From the NCBI GenBank assembly GCA_039806065.1, contig JBDKJS010000083.1, forward strand, positions 5,118 through 69,117: a DNA stretch of 64,000 bases, read 5' to 3'. The notes beneath the pieces are model-generated. The model was not told the origin of the DNA. It saw nothing but the letters and a program-made list of their open reading frames with translations, and did not search any database. Source of the DNA: JBDKJS01 sp039806065 (GTDB taxonomy: Bacteria > Bacteroidota > Bacteroidia > AKYH767-A > 2013-40CM-41-45). Positions 37,997 through 45,882 of this stretch are shown one piece after another (position 1 is the stretch's first letter; each line of letters begins with the position of its first letter). The position numbers and the translations under genes are program-made.

Positions 37997-38241
37997 GATT
38001 ACGCTCACTGAATAGATTCAGTAGTAACCATCAGATGTGAATGCAGCATGAGGCATGCCATCGCTGGCTTACCTGCAGCAGGATAGTATTATCATTTGTT
38101 TTTATTGGAATAACTTCAATTACATAATTTATGTTAGAATTAACTGCGGGGTTGCTATGTTTTTATCATAAGAAAATTGTATACGTTTAGCAGATCAATT
38201 AAGTTTTTAATTTAGTGCGCTTATTTTAGTATCATTACGAC

Positions 38242-39690
38242 ATGCTATTCAGCTCATTAGTATTTCTATTTTTGTTTCTACCACTAACGCTGGCAGGCTA
38301 CTATATAGTAAGCAAGCAAATAAAAAACTATTGGTTGCTACTAGCAAGTTTGGTATTTTTTGCTTGGGGTGGAATCAGCTTTACATTGATACTGATAGGC
38401 TCTATTATTTTTAATTATACCATTGGTTTATTGATTCAAAAAAAGATTGAAAGTAGGGCTGGGTGTAATTGGTTGGTATTGGGTGTGGGCATAAATTTAT
38501 TGTGTTTGGCCATTTTTAAGTATTCCGATTTTTTAATTAGTAACTTGAATAAAGTAAATTCCTTTTTCTCACTTCCTCAGGCCAAACAGGCAAACATTGC
38601 GCTGCCAATTGGTATTTCGTTTTACACTTTCCATGCACTGTCTTACTTGGTAGATATTTACCGTAAGAAATCACTTGCGCAGCGTAATATTTTTGATTTA
38701 GCGCTATATATCAGCATGTTTTCTCAGTTAATAGCAGGCCCCATAGTTCGGTATAGCGATGTGTGGAACCAGCTCAGGGAAAGAATACACTCATTAGCTA
38801 AATTTTCATCTGGAGTAGAGCGGTTTATAATTGGTTTAGGGAAAAAGGTACTCTTGGCAAATACATTTGGGCGAACTGCCGACTTGTTTTTCAGTAGCGA
38901 TCTCTCAAATTTGGGTTATGTAAATGCATGGTTAGGAATTATATGTTACACCCTTCAAATTTATTACGACTTTGCTGGCTATTCTGATATGGCTATAGGA
39001 TTAGGAAGAATGTTTGGATTTGAATTTTTAGAAAATTTTAATTTTCCATACGTGGCAAAATCGATTAAAGAGTTTTGGAGAAGGTGGCATATTTCCTTGT
39101 CAACTTTTTTTAGAGATTATGTTTACATTCCTTTGGGTGGCAACCAAACTTCGACAAAAAAAACTTATTTGAATTTAATAATTGTTTTTTTTCTTACTGG
39201 TTTTTGGCACGGGGCTAGTTGGAATTTTATTCTTTGGGGAATGTTTCACGGTTTTTTTATGTTAATTGAAAAGATGGGATTAGAAAGGTTGCTACAAAAG
39301 ACTTGGAGGCCAATTTCGATCTTTTATACTTGGTTGGTGGTGATGTTTGGTTGGGTGCTCTTTAGGGTTGACTATACCAAGCAAGCATGGCAATATTGGA
39401 AAGAAATGTTTGATTTTAACTTTACCGATGAACAATACCTATTATTAATCAACCAACTGAACATTGAATTTTTTCTCGTCTTCAGTATAGGGTTATTGGG
39501 TTCATTGGGATTTTTTAAATATGTAGCTTCAGAAGTTCCAAAGTGGATAAAAATAGAATCGAAAAGTGGCAGGTGTTTGGTCTATACTTACCACCTTACA
39601 GCGGTAATTATGTATGCTACCATTTTTATTTTATGTACGCTTTATTTAGTTGCGGGAACTTACAATCCATTTATTTACTATCGTTTTTGA
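38242..39690 (+). CDS. MBOAT O-acyltransferase, AlgI-like
   Basis: 482 residues, about ten membrane segments. Membrane-bound O-acyltransferase: YFDFAG-type segment YYDFAGYSDMAIGLGRMFG (~240), NFNFPYVAKSIKEFWRRWHISL (~270) and FFLTGFWHGASWNFILWG with the catalytic histidine (~320). This is the AlgI/DltB branch that moves acetyl groups across the membrane to polysaccharide or teichoic-acid-like acceptors. The AlgJ/AlgX-like partner gene follows after three bases, so O-acetylation of an exopolysaccharide is the likely role. Confidence 0.93.
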   Translation: MLFSSLVFLFLFLPLTLAGYYIVSKQIKNYWLLLASLVFFAWGGISFTLILIGSIIFNYTIGLLIQKKIESRAGCNWLVLGVGINLLCLAIFKYSDFLISNLNKVNSFFSLPQAKQANIALPIGISFYTFHALSYLVDIYRKKSLAQRNIFDLALYISMFSQLIAGPIVRYSDVWNQLRERIHSLAKFSSGVERFIIGLGKKVLLANTFGRTADLFFSSDLSNLGYVNAWLGIICYTLQIYYDFAGYSDMAIGLGRMFGFEFLENFNFPYVAKSIKEFWRRWHISLSTFFRDYVYIPLGGNQTSTKKTYLNLIIVFFLTGFWHGASWNFILWGMFHGFFMLIEKMGLERLLQKTWRPISIFYTWLVVMFGWVLFRVDYTKQAWQYWKEMFDFNFTDEQYLLLINQLNIEFFLVFSIGLLGSLGFFKYVASEVPKWIKIESKSGRCLVYTYHLTAVIMYATIFILCTLYLVAGTYNPFIYYRF

Positions 39691-39693
39691 TCC

Positions 39694-40869
39694 ATGAATT
39701 ATAATTTTTTTAGGGCTATTCTAATGGTGAGTATATTTTTATTACTCATTTTATTTCCTTTGCTCAATGACACTTTTCACTTAATTAAAGATTTTGAAAA
39801 TACTGAGAATCGTAAGGTTGCTTCACTTCCGGCATTCAATATTGAATTATTAGATCCTTATCCAATTGAATTTAACAATTTCTATACTGATAATTTCACT
39901 ATAAGACATAGGCTGATTAAATATTACAATCATTTAAATTTAAAATACTATAAAAAATCGCCACTGCCCAATCAAGTATTAATTGGGAAAAATAGTTGGT
40001 TGTATTTGGTAGGGAATGAAGTTAATTGCTTTAGAGGCAAACAGCCCTTTACTGAGGCGGAGTTAAAAACGCTTAAATCAGAGTTTGAATATCGCCAGCA
40101 ATATTTAGCCACTTTAAACTGTAAATTTTATTTATTAATTGCTCCTGTAAAGGCCAGTATTTATCCTGAAAATTTACCATTAGGTATGATTCGTTTAATG
40201 GGGCTATCATGGGGAGAGCAATTGAATAACTACTTAAGTAAAAATAGCACGGTAAAAACAATTGATTTATTTACTGCGCTTAGATCTAATAAATCTGATG
40301 GGTTAAATTATTACATGTTAGATAACCATTGGAATCAAAAGGGGGGAATGATAGCTGCCCAAGAGGCGCTTCGCATGGTAAAGAAAGATTTGTTACCATT
40401 GGATACTATCAACCTAGCCGATTATGAATTAAAGGATTCCATGGTGAATAGTGGCAACTTGGCCATGATGCTTTCAAACACAAAGATATTTAATGATAGC
40501 GTGTTTTATTACCATCCCGTTCATGGTTATCAATCGGTAGAAAAAGAAAAAGTGGGTTATCCTCCTGTGGATCAATTTGCCTATGCATCAGAATATGAAT
40601 ATGTGCGTGAAACAAAGGGGGATAAAAAATTAAAGCTCTTAATGATTTCAGATTCTTTTGGTGCCAATATTTTCACCTTCCTTTCTGAGAGTTTTGGGCG
40701 GAGTGTAAAAATTTTTGATGCCTGGCAGTACAAGTTGAATGAAAACATTGTGGCAGCAGAAAAACCTGATGTAGTCATGGTGGTTGCTTTAGAATCGAAC
40801 ATAAAGAACTTGCTTCGTTATTTATCCAATAAAAATGTTGGTGATAGCATACAAGTGAATGCAAACTAA
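39694..40869 (+). CDS. AlgJ/AlgX-like SGNH acetyltransferase (DHHW type)
   Basis: 391 residues. N-terminal membrane anchor (ILMVSIFLLLILFPLLN, ~7-24), then a periplasmic SGNH-type domain: VLIGKNSWLYLVG, FYLLIAPVKASIYPE, the DHHW-like motif MLDNHWNQKGGMIAAQ (DNHW, ~210) and LLMISDSFGANIFTF with the nucleophilic serine (~315). This is the partner of AlgI-type MBOAT proteins that places acetyl groups on the polymer. It is three bases after the MBOAT gene. A GC-rich repeat-like hairpin lies just downstream. Confidence 0.85.
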   Translation: MNYNFFRAILMVSIFLLLILFPLLNDTFHLIKDFENTENRKVASLPAFNIELLDPYPIEFNNFYTDNFTIRHRLIKYYNHLNLKYYKKSPLPNQVLIGKNSWLYLVGNEVNCFRGKQPFTEAELKTLKSEFEYRQQYLATLNCKFYLLIAPVKASIYPENLPLGMIRLMGLSWGEQLNNYLSKNSTVKTIDLFTALRSNKSDGLNYYMLDNHWNQKGGMIAAQEALRMVKKDLLPLDTINLADYELKDSMVNSGNLAMMLSNTKIFNDSVFYYHPVHGYQSVEKEKVGYPPVDQFAYASEYEYVRETKGDKKLKLLMISDSFGANIFTFLSESFGRSVKIFDAWQYKLNENIVAAEKPDVVMVVALESNIKNLLRYLSNKNVGDSIQVNAN

Positions 40870-40920
40870 CGGTGATGTAATATTTTAAGCCATGTTGAAC
40901 GGTGCTTTGACTGTGCTACT

Positions 40921-40980
40921 AGCCCCGATAGTAGCGGACTGCCCTTCAGCTAGCTGAAGGCAGGGAGCGAATAGCGGGAA
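40921..40980. repeat. GC-rich REP-like hairpin element
   Basis: About 60 bases far richer in G+C than the surroundings. The core CTGCCCTTCAGCT folds on AGCTGAAGGCAG with a single bulged C. It is flanked by AGCCCCGATAGTAGCGGA on the left and GGGAGCGAATAGCGGGAA on the right, which pair imperfectly (CCCG with CGGG). It lies between two genes that converge. The layout resembles intergenic REP-type elements I recall from Bacteroidota genomes. Only one copy is in the window, so repeat status is not shown here. Confidence 0.5.
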
Positions 40981-41017
40981 TGGTAGGTTGAAGAGGTGCG
41001 TTAGGGTGCTGCTCCAA

Positions 41018-41046
41018 CAAAAAAGCCGCTATGGTGTGTAGCGACT
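41018..41046 (-). terminator. Terminator of the acyl-CoA dehydrogenase gene
   Basis: On the minus strand AAGTCGCTA pairs with TAGCGGCTT (one mismatch) and a T run follows. It lies 32 bases after the stop at 41079. Confidence 0.75.
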
Positions 41047-41078
41047 TAATAATTGTATTATAATTTAATATTTATACT

Positions 41079-42218
41079 TTATGATAGTATTTGCCGGGCT
41101 ATCACTATTTTTTGTACTTCGCTGGTGCCTTCATAGATCTGAGTGATTTTTGCATCGCGCATAAGTCGTTCAACATGAAATTCTTTTACATAGCCATAGC
41201 CTCCATGAATTTGAACGGCTTCTACAGTATGTTTCATGGCAATGGTGCTTGCGTATAGTTTGGCTTGTGCTGCTGCAGTGGTATAGTCAAGGTGATTGTC
41301 TTTCAACCAAGCTGCTTTAAGGCAAAGGAGGCGAGCTGCTTCAATATCAGTGGCCATGTCGGCTAATTTAAATTGAATGGCTTGATGTTGTGAAATGGTT
41401 TTGCCGAATGCTTTTCTTTCTTTGCTATAGGCAAGGGCTAATTCATAAGCCCCGCTGGCAATGCCAAGTGCTTGGGATGCAATGCCTATGCGACCACCGG
41501 TAAGTGTTTTCATGGCAAATTTAAAACCGAAGCCGTCATCGCCTATTCTATTTGCTTTTGGTACTTTGACATCGGTAAACATGAGTGAATGGGTATCACT
41601 TCCTCTGATTCCCAATTTATTTTCTTTAGGTCCTACAGTAAATCCTGGCATGCCTTTTTCAACAATAAGGCAGTTGATCCCCTTATGGCCTTTGGCTACA
41701 TCGGTTTGGGCCATTACAAGGTAATATTGGGCGCTACTTCCGTTGGTAATCCAATTTTTAGTTCCATTGAGTATGTAGTGATCACCCGCATCAATGGCGG
41801 TGGTAGCTTGCGAGGTAGCATCGCTGCCGGCTTCAGGTTCACTAAGGCAAAAGGCGCCTATCACTTTACCAGTGGCCATTGGGGTGAGGTATTTTTGCTT
41901 TTGTTCTTCGGTTCCAAAGGTTTCGAGGCCCCAGCACACAAGTGAGTTGTTTACACTCATTATTACGGAGCAGCTTGCATCCACTTTGCTAAGTTCTTCC
42001 ATAGCCAATACATAGCTTATGGTGTCCATCCCGCCTCCGCCATATTTAGGGCTCACCATCATACCAAGAAAGCCAAGCTCTCCCATTCGTTTTACTTGAT
42101 CGGTCGGAAACTTTTGATGTTCATCGCGCTCAATAACACCTGGCTTCAATTCGTTTTGAGCAAAATCGCGAGCGGCTTGTTGAATCATTAAATGTTCTTC
42201 AGAAAGTTGAAATAGCAT
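41079..42218 (-). CDS. Acyl-CoA dehydrogenase
   Basis: 379 residues, the standard length. FAD enzyme that makes the 2,3 double bond in acyl-CoA. Family signatures: AFCLSEPEAGSDATSQ (~122), NGTKNWITNG, KAFGKTISQHQAIQFKLADM, QIHGGYGYVKEFHVERLMRDA and ITQIYEGTSEVQKIVIARQIL. The Glu of YEGT is the catalytic base position in the short/medium-chain group, so a short-chain or butyryl-type substrate is plausible. It is a single gene with its own -7 box, a leader hairpin and a terminator. Confidence 0.95.
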   Translation of the reverse strand: MLFQLSEEHLMIQQAARDFAQNELKPGVIERDEHQKFPTDQVKRMGELGFLGMMVSPKYGGGGMDTISYVLAMEELSKVDASCSVIMSVNNSLVCWGLETFGTEEQKQKYLTPMATGKVIGAFCLSEPEAGSDATSQATTAIDAGDHYILNGTKNWITNGSSAQYYLVMAQTDVAKGHKGINCLIVEKGMPGFTVGPKENKLGIRGSDTHSLMFTDVKVPKANRIGDDGFGFKFAMKTLTGGRIGIASQALGIASGAYELALAYSKERKAFGKTISQHQAIQFKLADMATDIEAARLLCLKAAWLKDNHLDYTTAAAQAKLYASTIAMKHTVEAVQIHGGYGYVKEFHVERLMRDAKITQIYEGTSEVQKIVIARQILS

Positions 42219-42251
42219 AAAAATATTTTGTTGAATGAATAGTATTAATTG

Positions 42252-42299
42252 ATAAGTAATCGGCTCAACATGGAGAGCTATTACTTATGTACAAACATA
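42252..42299 (-). promoter_or_regulatory. Promoter and leader dyad of the acyl-CoA dehydrogenase gene
   Basis: A perfect -7 box TATGTTTG reads on the minus strand at 42299-42292. Immediately downstream (42288-42252) is an inverted repeat: ATAAGTAAT pairs with ATTACTTAT and inside it GAGC pairs with GCTC around an 8-base loop. It would sit at the very 5' end of the mRNA, or act as an operator dyad. The start codon follows 33 bases later. Confidence 0.5.
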
Positions 42300-42359
42300 A
42301 AATATTTTTGGTGATTATGCAGCTACTACTGATGAATTTAACTACTTAAAACTGATGTA

Positions 42360-43271
42360 TTAAAATGCAAAGCCAGCATTAATTCCGGCCACTGTACTTC
42401 GTGTGAGGCCATCAGGCCTTGCTTGCCTTACAGTCAATGGCGCAGCGATGAAGGCTTGAAGCCGGATTTTGTTTGAGGGCTGAAAGCCCAATTGGATATT
42501 GGCATTGAGGGTGAGGCCTTTGCTACCATTTATTGTTTCTCGGTTTTTATCTAAGTTAAGATAAGTGTCATTGGCAATGTGGTAAATGGGCAACAGTGAA
42601 GGTGTGATGCTCCATTTTGTAGTTAGTGATTGGCGCCATGCCATTCGGAGAAGTAAGTCTGCTGCTCGGTTAAATTGATTGGTACTGTTAAACGCCACTA
42701 TTTGGTTAAATTGAATTTGATTGATGGCAAGGTAGGAGTTTTTATTTTGTGTGAGTGGCTGCTGAAAGCCTAATGTTAATTCCAAATTACGATAATTGTA
42801 TATATAGCTTAATAATAAATCAAATGTTCCTAATGAAGACTGGTAATCCATTGGTAAGGGGGCATTCTGCCTGGTTCTATTTGCATTGTTAGCGGGGACT
42901 TTAATCCCTAAAATAAATTGATGCCGCTGGGAGGTGCGGTATTGGTAATTAAAAATAAGATCTGATAGGCCTGAAAGGGAAATATTGTTCCCGGTTTGAT
43001 TAATGGCGCTAACCTTAGTAGCTATGGTATGGTATTGATTAATTTTATAGGCGTATTCCAGATGAATGGTTGTGGCAGTAATATTATTATCAGCCTGGCC
43101 AATAACAGCGCCTATACTAAGCAGGTGGGCATGCTGCACAGTGTCTTCATGATGTGATTGGGTGCCGGGCATGGTACAAAGGCCAGCATCGCTGCAGCCT
43201 TGTGCCTTTGCAGTATGGAATGCGAGCAGGCTAAGGCAAGTAAAACATGTGATTAGGGTAAGTAATTTCAT
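42360..43271 (-). CDS. Outer-membrane beta-barrel-like protein with Cys/His-rich N-terminus
   Basis: 303 residues. Signal peptide MKLLTLITCFTCLSLLAFHTAKA. The mature N-terminus is CSDAGLCTMPG followed by HHEDTVQHAH, a cluster of two Cys and four His that could bind metal. The rest alternates polar and hydrophobic residues with aromatic girdles (HLEYAYKINQYHTIATKV, FNYQYRTSQRHQFILGIKVP) and ends in AGINAGFAF, typical of outer-membrane barrels. I cannot name the family. Its start lies ten bases or fewer after the terminator of the upstream lysyl oxidase gene. Confidence 0.7.
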   Translation of the reverse strand: MKLLTLITCFTCLSLLAFHTAKAQGCSDAGLCTMPGTQSHHEDTVQHAHLLSIGAVIGQADNNITATTIHLEYAYKINQYHTIATKVSAINQTGNNISLSGLSDLIFNYQYRTSQRHQFILGIKVPANNANRTRQNAPLPMDYQSSLGTFDLLLSYIYNYRNLELTLGFQQPLTQNKNSYLAINQIQFNQIVAFNSTNQFNRAADLLLRMAWRQSLTTKWSITPSLLPIYHIANDTYLNLDKNRETINGSKGLTLNANIQLGFQPSNKIRLQAFIAAPLTVRQARPDGLTRSTVAGINAGFAF

Positions 43272-43273
43272 AG

Positions 43274-43310
43274 AGATAAAAAAAGAGCAGCTTGTATTAG
43301 CTGCTCTTTT
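43274..43310 (-). terminator. Perfect 12-bp terminator hairpin between lysyl oxidase and barrel genes
   Basis: AAAAGAGCAGCT (43281-43292) pairs perfectly with AGCTGCTCTTTT (43299-43310) around a 6-base loop. On the minus strand a run of seven T follows. The next gene's ATG lies only a few bases further, so it may work as an attenuator. Confidence 0.8.
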
Positions 43311-43327
43311 AACGTAATTATTAGAAA

Positions 43328-45673
43328 TTAATTTTTAGCGAATTTAGCTGTGCCTATTTTATTTCCATCATTCAAGAGGATGTAATAAATTCCTTGTGAA
43401 AGATTGCTAACATCAGCAGTGTACCAATTATTAGCACCAGGAACTATGGCTACACTAATGGCGCGGCCTGCTGCATCATACACATTTAGGCTTGTGAGCT
43501 TTTTATCAAGATTGCCAAGATTAATTTTAATCTGATCTTTAGCCGGATTAGGCTGAATGGCTATGGTTATTTGTTTTACATAATTAGGCAATGCAGTGGG
43601 TACAACATTTAGGCAGCCTCCGGTTACTTGATGTAAGGTTTGCTCGCTATTGTGATTGATGACATCAGTAATACTGCTAATACAAACGGTGCTATCTATG
43701 ATTGCATTGTAGTAAACGCGAACCAGCGGTTGCATATTAGGCGATCTATTAAGTGCACTATCGGGTATTGAAAGACCAAATATTTGATTGGTTCCATTGA
43801 TATTAAAAGTACTAACTGGATAATCATTAACATCAGCAAGGCTAACTACTCCAGAAATGGTGATCCCACTCATGGTAAATTGGTATGCTTTAATATCGGC
43901 AGAAGGGGAAGTAATACCAATATCAACATAACCAGCACTTGTATTTATTCCCATGATGCTCAGGCTCACGGTATCGTATGGGTTGGTGATGTTGCGAGGG
44001 AAATTGCAATAGTTAGCAATGACTACCCCAGGGAAATTGGTGTGATTTTGGGCGCGGCACCAGTTAGCTAGCTGTGCGTCATAAACAGTGAGCGATCCAT
44101 CGCCATTTAAATCATTGCAAGATGCAGGGGTAGTAGCATTGGCTTCAATTAAACTACCGTAAGTTGCTACATCCGTTTCATCAAGAGATTGGTCTACATA
44201 CACATCGCCATATTTAGCAGCGCCATTACATACGCCATTACAATCTACTTGAGCTAGGCCGCCCGGAATTCCCGCACAATCCACGTAAGGAGTACAACCC
44301 GGAAGGAAGGAGAAACTAGGAACGCCATTAGCATTTCTTAAAATTCTGATACAAATCTGGAGGGCATTATTGGCAAAGTTCATTTCCATTCTACCGAGAG
44401 CATCAGGCAGATTATATTGGTTTACTGCAACTGCCATTCTATAATCACCATCGGGGACATCCGTTACATCAAGCCACTGACATTGTGTGCCGGCACCATA
44501 CACATCGTAACAACCTGAAGAGATTCCCATGTTTCCACAAGTATATTGCCCGCTACCACAAAGATCCATCACGCAAAAACCATTTTTATGACCGGCTGGA
44601 ATTAAATTTCCATCCATATCGTATAATCTATAATCACCATAGCCTGAGTAGTGGGTGTGATTGTGGCAATTCACCGTATTAAACATTCCGGGATTTGCAT
44701 TAGGATTTCCGATATAATAATCTTGGGTGCCTACATTATCAATTTTAGAAGAGAATCGCAATACATAGCGTTGCCCATATCCTGTAACACAGCCTTCATT
44801 TACATCGCAGCCACTAGTGGTGTGTGTAGTTATGCTCATACTTTGTACCAAAGCCAGTGAATCAAATTTTAAGTCTGGACCACTGCAAATAGGGTTTGGT
44901 GGATAGGCGCAGCTACCATCATCTATTACAGCAAGCGGATTGTAGTTACATGCGGTTACGTCCATACAACCTTGAATGGGCCCTGTATAGGATAAATTAA
45001 AGTTGATGGCCCCAGCGCAATCATTGTTAAAATCGCCAATACGAATATAGTAAGTGGTGCCAGCAGCGAGGGCTACATTTAACACTGCTTGTGTGCCACA
45101 GGCGCCATCATCATTGAAAGCATAAGTACCTGGAGGACCATCTACATAAGGGGGGGGAGGACAGTTGGAATAAACATAAACTGAAGTATTGCAAGAGTTG
45201 GTGCCACAAGTAGAAATATTAAAGTTACCGGTAGTATCAGCAGTAAAAACATACCAAGTTTCATCTAGGTTAGTAGTGGAGCTGCCATAGTTTAATGGGA
45301 TTGGGTTGGTACAATAAGTTCCTGCTGGACAATTCAGCGGCACAGTCATACTGGCTCCAAAAGCATTTCCCGAACCAATTACAGCGCCATCAAGATAAAC
45401 CCAAAAACCACCCGGGGCATATATGCCATCGCCAAACTGATCATAGATAGTAAATGTTACACAGTCATTTTCTGGAATACAAATAGTATCACCAATTTCA
45501 TTCCCATTGGCAATTACAGTACCATTAAAATCATTTAGTGACCATGTGGTTTCATAGGCCCAAGCATCAGGTACTATTTGAATAATAACCTCTTTTGTAC
45601 CGGCACCACACTGCGCCTGCAGTTGTACAAAAGCCATGCATAAGCAGCAAAATAAAAATAGATGTTTTTTCAT
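43328..45673 (-). CDS. Secreted lysyl oxidase-domain protein with dockerin-like repeat and T9SS sorting domain
   Basis: 781 residues. Order: signal peptide (1-20); a beta domain (~21-110, IYDQFGDGIYAPGGFWVYLDG); a pre-peptidase-like domain (~112-230); a GCMDVTACNYNPLA linker; a lysyl oxidase domain (~262-445); a dockerin-like EF-hand part (~490-550, DLNGDGSLTVYDAQLANWC); a cohesin-like beta part (~565-690); and a T9SS C-terminal domain (PNPAKDQIKI, DAAGRAISV, SQGIYYILL). The oxidase motifs match animal LOX closely: HNHTH for the copper HxHxH site, GHKNGFC for the cofactor lysine, and GCYDVYGAGTQCQWLDVTDV for the cofactor tyrosine region. It would oxidise lysine or amines outside the cell with copper and a lysine tyrosylquinone cofactor. 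Confidence 0.88.
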   Translation of the reverse strand: MKKHLFLFCCLCMAFVQLQAQCGAGTKEVIIQIVPDAWAYETTWSLNDFNGTVIANGNEIGDTICIPENDCVTFTIYDQFGDGIYAPGGFWVYLDGAVIGSGNAFGASMTVPLNCPAGTYCTNPIPLNYGSSTTNLDETWYVFTADTTGNFNISTCGTNSCNTSVYVYSNCPPPPYVDGPPGTYAFNDDGACGTQAVLNVALAAGTTYYIRIGDFNNDCAGAINFNLSYTGPIQGCMDVTACNYNPLAVIDDGSCAYPPNPICSGPDLKFDSLALVQSMSITTHTTSGCDVNEGCVTGYGQRYVLRFSSKIDNVGTQDYYIGNPNANPGMFNTVNCHNHTHYSGYGDYRLYDMDGNLIPAGHKNGFCVMDLCGSGQYTCGNMGISSGCYDVYGAGTQCQWLDVTDVPDGDYRMAVAVNQYNLPDALGRMEMNFANNALQICIRILRNANGVPSFSFLPGCTPYVDCAGIPGGLAQVDCNGVCNGAAKYGDVYVDQSLDETDVATYGSLIEANATTPASCNDLNGDGSLTVYDAQLANWCRAQNHTNFPGVVIANYCNFPRNITNPYDTVSLSIMGINTSAGYVDIGITSPSADIKAYQFTMSGITISGVVSLADVNDYPVSTFNINGTNQIFGLSIPDSALNRSPNMQPLVRVYYNAIIDSTVCISSITDVINHNSEQTLHQVTGGCLNVVPTALPNYVKQITIAIQPNPAKDQIKINLGNLDKKLTSLNVYDAAGRAISVAIVPGANNWYTADVSNLSQGIYYILLNDGNKIGTAKFAKN

Positions 45674-45882
45674 TGATAGATTAGATTAACAATTCTTAGA
45701 TAAAAAGCTGAAGGCAAATGCCATCAATTCACAATCGATAAAACTACACAAAGTTTTGAACCTGAGCAATAATTTCACTAAAAGATTAGAATATTTCAGT
45801 AAAAAAATAGTTTTAAACATCGCTAACTCGATCTCTTTGCCACCGTTCAAAGGCATTTAAAGTATTACTTAGTCATATAAAC

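Noticed and set aside
41589..41945. 118-residue plus-strand frame inside the acyl-CoA dehydrogenase gene
   Set aside because: Antisense to SEPEAGSD and neighbours; no motif, no start signal.
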